Positions 16,571-25,172 of a DNA stretch of 64,000 nt are shown in pieces. The position numbers and the translations under genes were made by a program. Each line of letters starts with the position of its first letter. The first letter of the stretch is position 1. The notes under the pieces were generated by a model. The model was not told the origin of the DNA and searched no databases. It was given only the letters and a program-made list of their open reading frames with translations. This stretch comes from Solirubrobacteraceae bacterium (GTDB taxonomy: Bacteria > Actinomycetota > Thermoleophilia > Solirubrobacterales > Solirubrobacteraceae), in the NCBI GenBank assembly GCA_031177685.1, contig JAPSGI010000009.1, positions 121,971 to 185,970 on the forward strand, in the 5' to 3' direction.

Positions 16571-16577
16571 TACCCTA
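16571..16577. promoter_or_regulatory. Overlapping divergent -10 hexamers in TACCCTA
   Basis: Read on the plus strand, TACCCT (16571-16576) is 7 nt before the ATG at 16584. Read on the minus strand, TAGGGT (16577-16572) is 9 nt before the GTG at 16562. The two divergent genes are separated by only 21 bp, so one AT-rich centre may serve both directions. Confidence 0.4.
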
Positions 16578-16583
16578 TGGCGC

Positions 16584-17498
16584 ATGGGAGAGGCGGCCTG
16601 GAAGGAGGTCGACTGGCGTGAGCACCTGCGCTGGGTGGACGTCGGCGGCACGCCGGTCAACGTGTGCGAGGTCGGCCGGGGCGACCCGCTCGTGTTCGTG
16701 CACGGGCACTCCGGCAACTGGACCAACTGGCTGCAGAACATCCTGCCCTTCGCGGCCACGCGCCGGGTGATCGCGCCGGACCTGCCGGGCTTCGGCCGCT
16801 CGCCGATGCCCTCCTGGCGCATCACGATCGAGAACTACGGCCGCTTCCTGGGCGAGCTGTTCGACGCGCTGGAGATCGGCCCGGCGCCCGTGGTGGGCAA
16901 CTCGATGGGAGGCTTCGTCTCGGCCGAGCTGGCGGTGAAGGACCCCGAGCGCGTCGAGGGATTGGTGCTCGTGGCGGCGGCCGGGCTGTCCACCAAGTAC
17001 GTCGGGCTGTCCGAGGACCTCCTGCGCCGCGGCTGGTTTCGCGCCTTTGCGCGCGCGGTCAACGCGTACGCGTCGATCCCGGACGCGCGGCTGGAGACGC
17101 TGGTGCGCCGGCCCCGCCTGCGCCGCGCGGTCCTGGCCCAGGTGGTGCGCCACACCGACCGCCTGGACCCGGCGATGGCGAAGGAGATGCTGCGCGGCTC
17201 GGGCCGCCCCGCCGCGCCGTACGCCACCGACGCGCTGGTCGACTACGACTTCCGCGAGGAGCTCTCGGACGTCCGCGTCCCCACCCTGATCGTGTGGGGG
17301 GACAAGGACCGCGTGGTCGGCGTGGAGGCCGCCGACGAGTACCAGGCGGCCATGCCGCACGCGAAGTTCGTGATGCTGGAGGACACCGGGCACGTGCCGA
17401 TGATCGAGCGCCCCGAGGAGTTCAACGAGCTGCTGGAGGAGTTCCTCGTCGAGCTTGCGACCGGGCGCGAGCGGGTCGCGTCCGGCGTCAGCCGGTGA
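16584..17498 (+). CDS. Alpha/beta-hydrolase fold enzyme
   Basis: A 304-residue alpha/beta hydrolase. The nucleophile elbow is VVGNSMGGF, the oxyanion segment [10 protein letters not shown], the acid Asp lies in [11 protein letters not shown] and the catalytic His in [12 protein letters not shown]. The sequence resembles hydrolases of meta-cleavage products and other C-C or ester hydrolases, but the substrate is not predictable from sequence. The ATG at 16584 follows TACCCT by 7 nt. Its stop overlaps the opposing ilvD 3' end by 11 nt. Confidence 0.85.
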   Translation: MGEAAWKEVDWREHLRWVDVGGTPVNVCEVGRGDPLVFVHGHSGNWTNWLQNILPFAATRRVIAPDLPGFGRSPMPSWRITIENYGRFLGELFDALEIGPAPVVGNSMGGFVSAELAVKDPERVEGLVLVAAAGLSTKYVGLSEDLLRRGWFRAFARAVNAYASIPDARLETLVRRPRLRRAVLAQVVRHTDRLDPAMAKEMLRGSGRPAAPYATDALVDYDFREELSDVRVPTLIVWGDKDRVVGVEAADEYQAAMPHAKFVMLEDTGHVPMIERPEEFNELLEEFLVELATGRERVASGVSR

Positions 17499-19170
17499 CG
17501 GCGCCGGCGGCGGCGCTGGAGACCAGCTTGGCGTACTTGGCCATCGCGCCGGTCTCGTAGGCCGCCGGCGGCGGCTCGTACGCCGCCACGCGGCGCGCGA
17601 TCTCCTCGTCGGAGAGGCCGACGTCCAGGCGCCGCGCCGCCACGTCGACCGTGATCTCGTCGCCGTCGCGCACCGCCGCGATCGGGCCTGCGCGCACCGC
17701 CTCGGGTGCGACGTGCCCCGCCATGAAGCCGTGCGTGGCCCCGGAGAAGCGCCCGTCGGTGAGCAGCGCCACCTCCTCTCCCAGCCCCTCGCCGACCAGC
17801 GCCGCCGTGACCGCCAGCATCTCGCGCATCCCGGGACCTCCCGCCGGGCCCTCGTTGCGGATGACCAGCACGTCGCCGGGGCGGATGTCCTTGGCCGTGA
17901 CCGCGGCCATCGCGGCCTCCTCGGACTCGAACACGCGCGCCGGCCCGACGTGGTGGACGCGCTCGTGGCCCGCCAGCTTGACCACGCAGCCCTCGGGGGC
18001 GAGGTTGCCGCGCAGGATGGCCAGGCCGCCCGTCGGCTTGATCGGCTGGTCGAGCGGGCGCACGACCTGCTGGCCGGGGGTCTCGGTCGCCTCGGCGGCG
18101 TGCTCGCCGATCGTGCGCCCGGTGACCGTGGGCGCGTCCTCGTGCAGCAGCCCCGCCTCCTGCAGGCGCCGTGCCACGAGCTGGATGCCACCCGCCTTGT
18201 GCAGGTCGGCCGCGACGTAGCGGCCACCCGGCTTGAGGTCGCACAGCAGCGGGGTCCGGTTCGCGATGCGGTCGAAGTCGTCGATGTCCAGCGGCACGCC
18301 GGCCTCCACGGCCACCGCCAGCAGGTGCAGGACGGCGTTGGTGGAGCCACCGCTGGTGGCGACGGCGGCGATCGCGTTCTCCAGCGACTCCTTCGTGATG
18401 ACGTCGCGCGGACGCTGGCCGCGCGCGAGCACGTCCATCACCAGCTTTCCGCACTCGACGGCCACGCCGGCCTTGGTCGGGTCCTCGGCGGGGACCATGG
18501 CGGCGCCGACCGGGCTGATCCCCATGACCTCGAAGGCCATGGCCATCGTGTTCGCGGTGAACTGGCCGCCGCAGGCGCCGGCGCCCGGGGACGCCGCGTG
18601 CTCGAGCGCGCTCAGCTGGGCGTCGTCGATCTTGCCCGCAGCGTGCGCGCCGACCGCCTCGAAGACCTCCTGGATCGTGACGTCGCGGCCGTTGAAGTGC
18701 CCCGGCAGGATCGAGCCGCCGTAGAGCATCAGGCTCGGGACGTTTAGCCGCGCCAGCGCCATCACGGTACCGGGGATGGTCTTGTCGCAACCGCTGAGCG
18801 CGACCACCGCGTCGAACAGGTAGCCGCGGGCGGTGATCTCGATCGAGTCGGCGATCACCTCGCGCGAGACCAGCGACGTCTTCATGCCGCTGGTCCCCAT
18901 CGTGATGCCGTCGGAGATCGCGATCGTGTTGAACTCCATCGGCGTCCCGCCGGCCGCCCGGATCCCCTCCTTGACCTTCGCCGCCAGTGCGCGCAGGTGG
19001 AAGTTGCAGGGCATCGCCTCGATCCAGGTCGACGCGACGCCGACGATCGGCTTGCTCAGCGCCTCGTCGTCGAAGCCGATGCCGTAGAGGTAGGAGCGCG
19101 CGGCCGCGCGCTCCGGGCCCTCAGTCAGCGCCCGGGAGTTGTGCTTGAGATCGAAGGTCGGTTCCGCCAT
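17488..19170 (-). CDS. ilvD: Dihydroxy-acid dehydratase
   Basis: A 560-residue enzyme of branched-chain amino acid and CoA-precursor synthesis; it dehydrates 2,3-dihydroxy acids to 2-keto acids. Iron-sulfur cysteines are visible in [17 protein letters not shown] and [13 protein letters not shown]. The length and collinear motifs ([28 protein letters not shown]) are typical of IlvD. The other ilv genes are not in this window. The start lies 50 nt inside the end of the upstream membrane-protein gene, so that pair is tightly linked. Confidence 0.95.
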   Translation of the reverse strand: MAEPTFDLKHNSRALTEGPERAAARSYLYGIGFDDEALSKPIVGVASTWIEAMPCNFHLRALAAKVKEGIRAAGGTPMEFNTIAISDGITMGTSGMKTSLVSREVIADSIEITARGYLFDAVVALSGCDKTIPGTVMALARLNVPSLMLYGGSILPGHFNGRDVTIQEVFEAVGAHAAGKIDDAQLSALEHAASPGAGACGGQFTANTMAMAFEVMGISPVGAAMVPAEDPTKAGVAVECGKLVMDVLARGQRPRDVITKESLENAIAAVATSGGSTNAVLHLLAVAVEAGVPLDIDDFDRIANRTPLLCDLKPGGRYVAADLHKAGGIQLVARRLQEAGLLHEDAPTVTGRTIGEHAAEATETPGQQVVRPLDQPIKPTGGLAILRGNLAPEGCVVKLAGHERVHHVGPARVFESEEAAMAAVTAKDIRPGDVLVIRNEGPAGGPGMREMLAVTAALVGEGLGEEVALLTDGRFSGATHGFMAGHVAPEAVRAGPIAAVRDGDEITVDVAARRLDVGLSDEEIARRVAAYEPPPAAYETGAMAKYAKLVSSAAAGAVTG

Positions 19171-19747
19171 CCGGCGCGGAAGCGTACCGGCGGCGCGCGT
19201 GGCGCCTCTCCCACTCGTGCAGCCGCCACAAATCGCGGCGGACCGCGCGGGGATCGACCTGGCGCCCGGGCATGTGCATGTTGGCCGTCTCGAGCAGGCG
19301 CTCCTCGTCGCCGGTGAGCGCCATCCACTTGGCCAGGACGTCGTCGGACTCGGGCAGGCGCGCGCTGCCGTAGGGGCGCGACTCGTCGGGGAACTCGACG
19401 CAGTACTCGTTGAGCAGCTCGCACGTCTGCGCCAGGTAGCCGACGATCGGCTTGTGCGGGTAGATCAGGTAGGCGTAGGGCGCGTCGCCGCCGTGGCCGC
19501 CGCCCCACACGCGGATGAAGCCGAGGTCGCGGTACATCGCCCACTCCTCGTCGTTGACACAGGAGCGCAGCAGCTCGCGGGCGCGCTGCTCGGCGCGGCG
19601 CTCGCGGCCCGGGTCGTATGGCACGACGTTCGGGACCTTGGCCCGGCGCGCGCGGTGGCGCTGGACGGCCTCCGCGACCTTCGGGACGATCACCTCGGCG
19701 AGCAGCGCCACGATGACGATCGCCGTGGCGATGGTCGCCAGGAGCAT
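19121..19747 (-). CDS. Unrecognised membrane-anchored protein
   Basis: A 208-residue protein. A single N-terminal hydrophobic helix ([19 protein letters not shown]) is followed by a basic stretch and a cytoplasm-like globular region: [20 protein letters not shown], then [20 protein letters not shown], then [12 protein letters not shown] do not recognise the family. The start ATG overlaps the stop of the 83-residue gene by one base (TGATG), and its 3' end overlaps ilvD by 50 nt, so all three genes may be co-transcribed. Three cysteines are present but no metal motif. Confidence 0.65.
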   Translation of the reverse strand: MLLATIATAIVIVALLAEVIVPKVAEAVQRHRARRAKVPNVVPYDPGRERRAEQRARELLRSCVNDEEWAMYRDLGFIRVWGGGHGGDAPYAYLIYPHKPIVGYLAQTCELLNEYCVEFPDESRPYGSARLPESDDVLAKWMALTGDEERLLETANMHMPGRQVDPRAVRRDLWRLHEWERRHARRRYASAPDGGTDLRSQAQLPGAD

Positions 19748-19998
19748 CAGCGCCCGCCGCCCGCGGCCCGCGGAAAGAAGATCACGCGCTCGGCGTCGCG
19801 GGGTATCTGCGCGAAGTCCTTCACGATCTCGGCCTCGCGGCGGCCGCCTTTCGCGCTGGTGGGAACCGCGGCCCACATCCCCTCGTCGAGCTGGCGCCGG
19901 AACGCGTCGATCAGCTCCTGTTCCTGCTCGGGCACCTCCACGTCGCCCTCGGCGATGAGGACCTCCCCGTGTCCGGGCTTCATGCGCAGGAACCTCAT
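19747..19998 (-). CDS. Unrecognised small protein (83 residues)
   Basis: An 83-residue soluble protein: MRFLRMKPGHGEVLIAEGDV, then a helix ELIDAFRRQLDEGMWAAV, then EIVKDFAQIPRDAERVIFFP. It looks like a small mixed alpha/beta domain that senses or binds something, but no family is assigned. It is the first gene of the unit with the membrane-anchored protein and perhaps ilvD. A CATAAT hexamer lies about 10 nt before the ATG. Confidence 0.6.
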   Translation of the reverse strand: MRFLRMKPGHGEVLIAEGDVEVPEQEQELIDAFRRQLDEGMWAAVPTSAKGGRREAEIVKDFAQIPRDAERVIFFPRAAGGGR

Positions 19999-20021
19999 CT
20001 CGGGCGGAATTATGCCACCGA

Positions 20022-20060
20022 CCGGGGACCCTCAGTCCCGGGCCTCGCCGCGACGCGGCG
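20022..20060 (-). terminator. Two adjacent hairpins after thiD
   Basis: Between the thiD stop (20069) and the next gene lie two inverted repeats. The distal one, 20022-20042, has arms CCGGGGAC and GTCCCGGG (7 of 8 paired). The proximal one, 20046-20060, has the perfect arms CGCCGCG and CGCGGCG around one central A. Neither is followed by a T-run, so they may be a Rho-independent terminator variant or mRNA 3'-end stabilisers. Confidence 0.4.
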
Positions 20061-20068
20061 CGGCTCGC

Positions 20069-20890
20069 TCAGCCGACGCGCACGCCGAGGCCCAGCGCGT
20101 TGACCGGACCGGCCCCCGCGCCGACGTCGCGCAGGCCGTCGCGGACCGCCTCGGCGGCGATCGCCTTGGCCCGGCGCGCCGCCTCCAGCGGGTCGAGCCG
20201 CAGCGCGAGGTGCGCCGCCAGCGCGGCGGAGTGAGTGCAGCCCGACCCGTGCGCGGCGCCGCCGGGGTGGCGCTCGCCGGGCAGCTCGGTGACCGCGGTC
20301 CCGTCGAACACGACGTCGGTGGCCTCCTCGCGATGGCCGCCGGTGACGACCACCACCGCGGGACCGAGGGCGTGGACGGCGCGGGCCAACTCGGCCGCGC
20401 CGGTGTCGGCGGGCACGCCGGCCAGGCGCGCCGCCTCGGGGACGTTGGGGGTCGCGACCGTGGCGCGCGGCAGAATCAGCTCGACCAGCGCGCCGCGGGC
20501 CGCCGGGTCGAGCAGGTCGGCGCCCGACTCTGCCACCATCACCGGGTCCACGACCACCGGAGTCCCCGGCTCGAGCAGGTCGAGCGCCTCGGCAACGGCC
20601 TCGATGGTGGCGGCGTCGCCGAGCATCCCCGTCTTGGCGGCGTCCACGCCGATGTCGCGGGCGACCGCCTGCACCTGGGCGACGATCACGTCGGGGCGGA
20701 TGGGCTGGACCGCCGTGACGGCGACCGTGTTCTGGGCGGTGATGGCCGTGATCGCGGTCATGCCGTGCACGCCGCAGCGCGCGAAGGCCTTCAGGTCGGC
20801 CTGGATGCCCGCGCCGCCTCCGGAGTCCGAGCCGGCGATCGAGAGCACGCGGGGAATGCGCGAGGTCTCTTCCGTCACGCGTTTCATCAT
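20069..20890 (-). CDS. thiD: Hydroxymethylpyrimidine/phosphomethylpyrimidine kinase
   Basis: A ribokinase-fold enzyme of thiamine synthesis that phosphorylates HMP and then HMP-phosphate. Motifs: SIAGSDSGGGAGIQADLKAF at the N terminus, DPVMVAESGADLL, and the ATP/anion-hole segment GGAAHGSGCTHSAALAAHLA. Start placed at the ATG at 20890, which overlaps the dprA stop as ATGA; five codons upstream an in-frame ATG (20905) also exists inside dprA. 273 residues. No TPP riboswitch precedes it, since it is internal to the comM-dprA-thiD unit. Confidence 0.93.
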   Translation of the reverse strand: MMKRVTEETSRIPRVLSIAGSDSGGGAGIQADLKAFARCGVHGMTAITAITAQNTVAVTAVQPIRPDVIVAQVQAVARDIGVDAAKTGMLGDAATIEAVAEALDLLEPGTPVVVDPVMVAESGADLLDPAARGALVELILPRATVATPNVPEAARLAGVPADTGAAELARAVHALGPAVVVVTGGHREEATDVVFDGTAVTELPGERHPGGAAHGSGCTHSAALAAHLALRLDPLEAARRAKAIAAEAVRDGLRDVGAGAGPVNALGLGVRVG

Positions 20891-22014
20891 GCCACCGCGA
20901 CCCATCCGCCCCCCGGCGTGCGCCGCACCAGCCCGCGCAGCTCCAGCTCCCCGAGCGCCCCGAGCGTTTCCGCGGGGATCGCGCGCTCGCGGTCCCCTAC
21001 CCCCGCGCGGATGCGCTCCAGCTCGCGCGCCAGATGCGGCTCGAGGTCGCCGGCCGGATCGGGTGATGGCGGGCGGGTGCCGACTCCGAACAGCAGGTCC
21101 AGCACGGCCTCGGCGCCGTCGACCAGGTGCGCGCCGTCGCGCAGCAGCGCGTTCGGTCCCGAGGCCAGCGGCGAGGTGACGTGTCCGGGGACCGCGCCGA
21201 CGTCGCGGCCCAGCTCGCGCGCGATGCGCGCGGTGATGAGCGCGCCGGAGCGCTGCGCCGCCTCGACGACCACTGTGACGGCGGCCAGGGCGGCGATGAT
21301 GCGGTTGCGCGCGGGAAACGTCCAGCGCCGGGGCCGGAAGCCGGGCGGCAGCTCCGAGACGACGACGGCCTCGCCGCCGAGGCGCGCGTGCAGCGCGCGC
21401 TTGGTCGCGGGGTACGGGACGTCCACGCCTCCGCCGAGGACCGCGATCGTCCGGCCGCCGGCGTCGAGCGCCCCGGCATGCGCGGCCGAGTCCACGCCGA
21501 GGGCCATCCCGCTCACCACGGTCACGCCCGCTGCCGACAGGCCGCGTCCCAGCGCCGCCGCCACCTCCAGCCCGTACGCGGACGCGCGCCGCGCCCCGAC
21601 GATCGCCACGGCCGGCTCCCCCGCCAAAGCGGCGAGCCGCTCCACGCCGCTGGCGAACAGGACCGCGGGCGGGCCCGCCAGGTCGCCCAGCGCCGCCGGA
21701 TAGCTTGGGTCGTGCCGGCAGACCGCCGGCATGTCTGTCTCACCGGACCAGCCGATCGCCGGACCGGCTCCTTCACCGGGCCGGACGGTCTCCGGAGCGG
21801 CTGCCTCGGCGCGGGCTGCGCGATCGGCAGGGCCGTGCCGCGCCAGCAACGCGGCTCGTGCGGCGCCCTCGGGGACGAGGGCGGCCACGAGGTCCTCGTC
21901 GGGCAGGGCGAAGACGTCGTCCATCAGCCCGCGCTGCGCGTGCAGGTGATCGAGGTGGCCGGCGAGCGCGGCGATCAGCCGGGTCCGGCGCAGGCATGCG
22001 TCGCACGCGGTCAT
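20887..22014 (-). CDS. dprA: DNA processing protein DprA
   Basis: A 375-residue Rossmann-fold protein that binds single-stranded DNA and loads RecA in natural transformation. Motifs: AIVGARRASAYGLEVAAALG, VSGMALGVDSAAHAGAL, GGGVDVPYPATKRAL, FPARNRIIAALAAVTVVVEA and VPGHVTSPLASGPNALLRDG. A 100-residue N-terminal helical region and a C-terminal winged-helix-like end (ELRGLVRRTPGGGWVAVA) frame it. The start overlaps the comM stop as ATGA. Together with comM this suggests the conserved comM-dprA cluster; uptake competence itself is not shown. Confidence 0.93.
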   Translation of the reverse strand: MTACDACLRRTRLIAALAGHLDHLHAQRGLMDDVFALPDEDLVAALVPEGAARAALLARHGPADRAARAEAAAPETVRPGEGAGPAIGWSGETDMPAVCRHDPSYPAALGDLAGPPAVLFASGVERLAALAGEPAVAIVGARRASAYGLEVAAALGRGLSAAGVTVVSGMALGVDSAAHAGALDAGGRTIAVLGGGVDVPYPATKRALHARLGGEAVVVSELPPGFRPRRWTFPARNRIIAALAAVTVVVEAAQRSGALITARIARELGRDVGAVPGHVTSPLASGPNALLRDGAHLVDGAEAVLDLLFGVGTRPPSPDPAGDLEPHLARELERIRAGVGDRERAIPAETLGALGELELRGLVRRTPGGGWVAVA

Positions 22015-23540
22015 GCCGCGATCGCGAGGCCGAGGCGGTCCTGGCGGAGCGCGAGGGCCGTCGCGACGTGGTCGCGGTGGACGGCGTCGCTGGCCGCGAG
22101 GTCCGCGACGGTGCGCGCGACGCGCGCCACGCGCTGCATGCCGCGGGCGCTCAGGGCCTCGCGCTCGTAGGCGGCGTGGAGGGCGCCCTCCGCGTCCGGC
22201 GTCAGCCGGGCGAGCTCGCGGACGCGGCGAGAGTCCATCTGGCCGTTGCACGCGATGCCCGTCCCCGCGAAGCGCCGCGCCTGCCGCTCGCGCGCCGCCG
22301 TGACCCGCGCGCGAACCCGGTCCGAGCGCGGCGGCTCGCCGGCCGCCACCCGCGGCGCCGGCGGGCGCTGCAGCGAGCACAGCAGGTCGAAGCGGTCCAG
22401 CAGCGCCCCGCTCAGCCGCCGGCGGTAGCGCGCCACGTCCGCCTCGGTGCAGCGGCACCGGCGCCGGTCGCCCGCGTGCCCGCACGGGCACGGGTTCGTC
22501 GCGGCCACGAGCATGAACCGGGTCGGGAAGACGCGCGCCTGCTGGCCGCGCACGATCGTGGAGGCGCCATCCTCCAGCGGCTGGCGCAGCGCCTCCAGGC
22601 TGGAGCGTGGGAACTCCGACAGCTCGTCGAGGAAGAGGACGCCGTGGTGCGCCAGGCTCGCCTCGCCCGGCGCCGGCCGCGCGCCGCCCCCCACGAGACC
22701 GGACGGGGAGATCGTGTGGTGCGGCGAGCGGAAGGGTCGCCGGGAGACCAGGCCGCCGCCGCGGTGCAGCCCCGCCACCGAGTACACGCGCGTGACCTCG
22801 AGCGCCTCCTCGCGCGTCAGCGCGGGCAGGATGCCGGGCAGCCGGCGCGCCAGCATCGTCTTCCCCACGCCCGGCGGCCCCTCCATCAGCAGGTTGTGGC
22901 CCCCGGCCGCGGCGATCTCCATCGCGGCCATCGCCTCGGCCTGGCCGCTGACCTCGGCGAGATCGCCGTCGAGCTCCGCGAGCGGCGGCGTGGCCTCCTC
23001 GCCCGCGTCCGGGACGGGCTCCGGCGCGCGCTTGCCGTCCAGGATCTCCGCGGCGGCGCGCAGCGTGGCCGCCGGCGCCACGCACACCTCGTCCACCAGT
23101 GCGGCCTCGGCCGCACTCTCCACCGGCACGACGAGCGCCTCGAGCCCGCAGCGGCGCACCCCCTCGGCCACGGCGAGCGTCCCGCGACCCGGGCGCAGCT
23201 CGCCGCCCAGCGAGAGCTCGCCGAACACGGCCCACCCGGCGAGCCGTTCGGCATCCAGCTGCCCGCTCGCCGCGAGCACGCCGATCGCCAGTGCGAGGTC
23301 GAACCCGGGCCCCACCTTGCGCAGGTAGGCGGGCGCGAGGTTGGCGGTGATCCGGCGCTGGGGGAACTCGAAGCCCGAGTTCAGCACCGCCGCGCGCACG
23401 CGCTCGCGCGCCTCGCGCACTGCCGCATCGGCGAGCCCGACGACGCGGAACGCCGGCAGGCCGGCCCGGATGTCGACCTCGACGGACACGCGCCGGGACT
23501 CGAGCCCGTCGATCGCGAAGGTGGTCACACGCGCCAGCAC
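22011..23540 (-). CDS. comM: ComM/YifB-type AAA+ ATPase (Mg-chelatase subunit-like)
   Basis: A 509-residue protein. An N-terminal Lon-protease-like domain (VEVDIRAGLPAFRVVGLADA) precedes an AAA+ core with Walker A GPPGVGKTMLARRLPGIL and Walker B GVLFLDELSEF. A small cysteine cluster is present (ATNPCPCGHAGD, then CRCTEADV), as is the C-terminal Mg_chelatase_C region. ComM promotes branch migration of incoming DNA in transformation in other bacteria. GTG start at 23540, with TAACGT 8 nt upstream. First gene of the comM-dprA-thiD unit. Confidence 0.93.
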   Translation of the reverse strand: MLARVTTFAIDGLESRRVSVEVDIRAGLPAFRVVGLADAAVREARERVRAAVLNSGFEFPQRRITANLAPAYLRKVGPGFDLALAIGVLAASGQLDAERLAGWAVFGELSLGGELRPGRGTLAVAEGVRRCGLEALVVPVESAAEAALVDEVCVAPAATLRAAAEILDGKRAPEPVPDAGEEATPPLAELDGDLAEVSGQAEAMAAMEIAAAGGHNLLMEGPPGVGKTMLARRLPGILPALTREEALEVTRVYSVAGLHRGGGLVSRRPFRSPHHTISPSGLVGGGARPAPGEASLAHHGVLFLDELSEFPRSSLEALRQPLEDGASTIVRGQQARVFPTRFMLVAATNPCPCGHAGDRRRCRCTEADVARYRRRLSGALLDRFDLLCSLQRPPAPRVAAGEPPRSDRVRARVTAARERQARRFAGTGIACNGQMDSRRVRELARLTPDAEGALHAAYEREALSARGMQRVARVARTVADLAASDAVHRDHVATALALRQDRLGLAIAA

Positions 23541-23548
23541 GGACGGCG

Positions 23549-23554
23549 ACGTTA
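23549..23554 (-). promoter_or_regulatory. Possible -10 hexamer TAACGT for comM
   Basis: TAACGT lies 8 nt before the comM GTG with no ribosome binding site, fitting a leaderless transcript. Confidence 0.45.
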
Positions 23555-23649
23555 GAGCGGCGAGCGTGCCGGAAGACGCGCAGAACGTGCCGATTCGGCC
23601 CCGCGCGATGTCGTTGCGAACGCGCGGTGTCTTGGCACCTTCGCGGGCC

Positions 23650-23655
23650 TACCTT
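23650..23655 (+). promoter_or_regulatory. Possible -10 hexamer TACCTT for yraN
   Basis: TACCTT lies 8 nt before the yraN GTG. A TTGGCA is found about 12 nt further upstream, closer than the usual -35 spacing. Confidence 0.4.
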
Positions 23656-23663
23656 CGGGCGCC

Positions 23664-24035
23664 GTGTCCGACGACCTTCGTCACCAGCTGGGCAGGGCGG
23701 GCGAGGACGCCGCGGTCGCGCACCTGCATCGCCGCGGCCTGGAGATCCTCGCGCGCAACCACCGCACGCGCTTCGGCGAGCTCGACGTCGTCGCCTACGA
23801 CGGGACGGCGCTGGTGTTCTGCGAGGTCAAGACCGGCCGTGCCGGCGCGCGCACCGGCCCAGTCGACAATCTCTCGGAGTCCAAGCGCACCCAGGTCCGC
23901 CGCATGGCCGCCGCCTGGCTCGCCGACACGGCCGACCGCCCCCACGCCGCGGATCTGCGCTTCGACGCGATCTGCATCACCTTCGACGCCCACGGCCGGC
24001 TCGCGACCCTCGACCACATGGAGGGGGCGTTCTGA
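23664..24035 (+). CDS. yraN: UPF0102 (YraN) nuclease-like protein
   Basis: A 123-residue protein of the YraN family, a small PD-(D/E)XK-like fold. Motifs: LGRAGEDAAVAHLHRRG, FGELDVVAYDG and LVFCEVKTGRAG, followed by KRTQVRRMAAAWLA. The Asp-x(n)-Glu-x-Lys pattern suggests a nuclease fold, but activity is not established for the family. GTG start. In many actinobacteria yraN lies on the same strand between rnhB and comM; here it keeps the place but is inverted. It heads a plus-strand unit with two small membrane proteins. Confidence 0.92.
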   Translation: MSDDLRHQLGRAGEDAAVAHLHRRGLEILARNHRTRFGELDVVAYDGTALVFCEVKTGRAGARTGPVDNLSESKRTQVRRMAAAWLADTADRPHAADLRFDAICITFDAHGRLATLDHMEGAF

Positions 24036-24259
24036 CTTCATACGCCGCAACGACGTTCCGGCTGCTGCCGGAGGTTTGCCGCCTGCGGCTGATACCCGTC
24101 GCCTACGGAATCGGCTACGTCGTCGGGCTGTGCGGCGCCCTGGCGGAGGCGCTGCGCAAGGGGACGGCCCTGCACGAGGAGGCGGTCGAGCTGCCGATGT
24201 TGTGCGGGCTTGTCGCTGCCCTGGGCTACACCGCCTACTTGATCGGAGGGCTACTATGA
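24032..24259 (+). CDS. Small hydrophobic protein with possible CTG start
   Basis: An open frame of 75 codons that begins at CTG 24032, overlapping the yraN stop (CTGA). GGAGGGGG lies 7 nt upstream, an ideal ribosome binding site; no ATG, GTG or TTG is in the right place. The protein has two hydrophobic stretches (RLIPVAYGIGYVVGLCGAL and MLCGLVAALGYTAYLIGGLL) and should span the membrane twice. Its stop overlaps the next start as ATGA, which supports a real gene. Family unknown. Confidence 0.5.
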   Translation: MTSYAATTFRLLPEVCRLRLIPVAYGIGYVVGLCGALAEALRKGTALHEEAVELPMLCGLVAALGYTAYLIGGLL

Positions 24260-24468
24260 GTAGCATGCGCAACCCGCTTCATCGCCTCGCGCTCGCGGTC
24301 GTCTGTGTCATTCCCGCGTTGGCGATCACGACCGCTGCGGAGAGGACGCTCGAGCTCGGATCGAGCGCGACGTTCGCGGTCCTGATGGCCACGAGCAGCG
24401 GCGCGGCGCTGGTGGCGGACCGGATCGTGCGCTCCCGCACCCCGCGCGACGACCGCGAGCGGCGCTAG
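24256..24468 (+). CDS. Small membrane protein (70 residues)
   Basis: A 70-residue protein with two hydrophobic segments (LALAVVCVIPALAITTA and FAVLMATSSGAALVADRIV) and a basic tail. The ATG overlaps the stop of the preceding hydrophobic frame. It ends in a 4-nt CTAG overlap with rnhB. I do not recognise the family. Together with the preceding small protein it may be a two-subunit membrane component; this is inference from the coupling only. Confidence 0.55.
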   Translation: MSSMRNPLHRLALAVVCVIPALAITTAAERTLELGSSATFAVLMATSSGAALVADRIVRSRTPRDDRERR

Positions 24469-25172
24469 ACGAAGTCGCCGACCAGGCCGAGCTGCTGGTA
24501 GGCCAGGCTCTGGAAGGACATGCGGTGCAGCGGGGAGACCCCCTTGGCGAGGATCGCCTCGCGGTGCTCGGGGGTGGCGTAGCCGACGTGCGCGGCGAAG
24601 TCCCAGCCGGGGTGAAGGGCATCGGCGCGGCGCATGTAGCGGTCGCGGGTGACCTTGGCGACGATGGAGGCGGCGGCGATCGCGGCGGAGCGGGCGTCGC
24701 CGGTCACCACCGCCTGCTGGCGATGGCCCGTCGCGGGGACCGGGAAGCCGTCCGACAGGCAGATCGCGCCCGGCACGGCGACGCGCGCCAGGGCGTCGGA
24801 CAGCGCGGCGAGGTTGGTGTTGTGCAGGCCGCGCGCGTCGATGCCCCGCACGCAGCGCGACACGACGGCCACACGGCTGGCGCAGCGCAGGACCAGCGGG
24901 TACAGCGCCTCGCGGCCCTCCACCGTCTGCTGCTTGGAGTCGTTGAGCGACGAGAGCGCGCGCACCTCGCGCAGGCCGATGCGCTCGTAGTCGAACAGCA
25001 CGGCGGCCGCGACGAGCGGCCCGGCGAGGCACCCGCGCCCGGCCTCGTCCGCGCCCGCCACGAACCGGCAGCCCAGCTCGCGGTCGAAGCGGAACAGCCG
25101 CCGCGCCGTGGACTTCCCGCGGCTAGAGGAGCCCGATCCGCTTCGGCGGCCAGTAGGTGGCGAAGGCCCCAC
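24465..25172 (-). CDS. rnhB: Ribonuclease HII
   Basis: RNase HII removes ribonucleotides from RNA-DNA hybrids. The first Asp-Glu pair lies in VAGADEAGRGCLAGPLVAAA and later acidic positions in SDGFPVPATGHRQQ and SIVAKVTRDRYM; HPGWDFAAHVGYATPEH is the conserved C-terminal segment. Start placed at the GTG at 25172 (235 residues), which lies 50 nt inside lepB with a purine-rich AAGGA upstream; no other ATG, GTG or TTG comes before the conserved core. Part of the rplS-lepB-rnhB series. Confidence 0.9.
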   Translation of the reverse strand: MGPSPPTGRRSGSGSSSRGKSTARRLFRFDRELGCRFVAGADEAGRGCLAGPLVAAAVLFDYERIGLREVRALSSLNDSKQQTVEGREALYPLVLRCASRVAVVSRCVRGIDARGLHNTNLAALSDALARVAVPGAICLSDGFPVPATGHRQQAVVTGDARSAAIAAASIVAKVTRDRYMRRADALHPGWDFAAHVGYATPEHREAILAKGVSPLHRMSFQSLAYQQLGLVGDFV

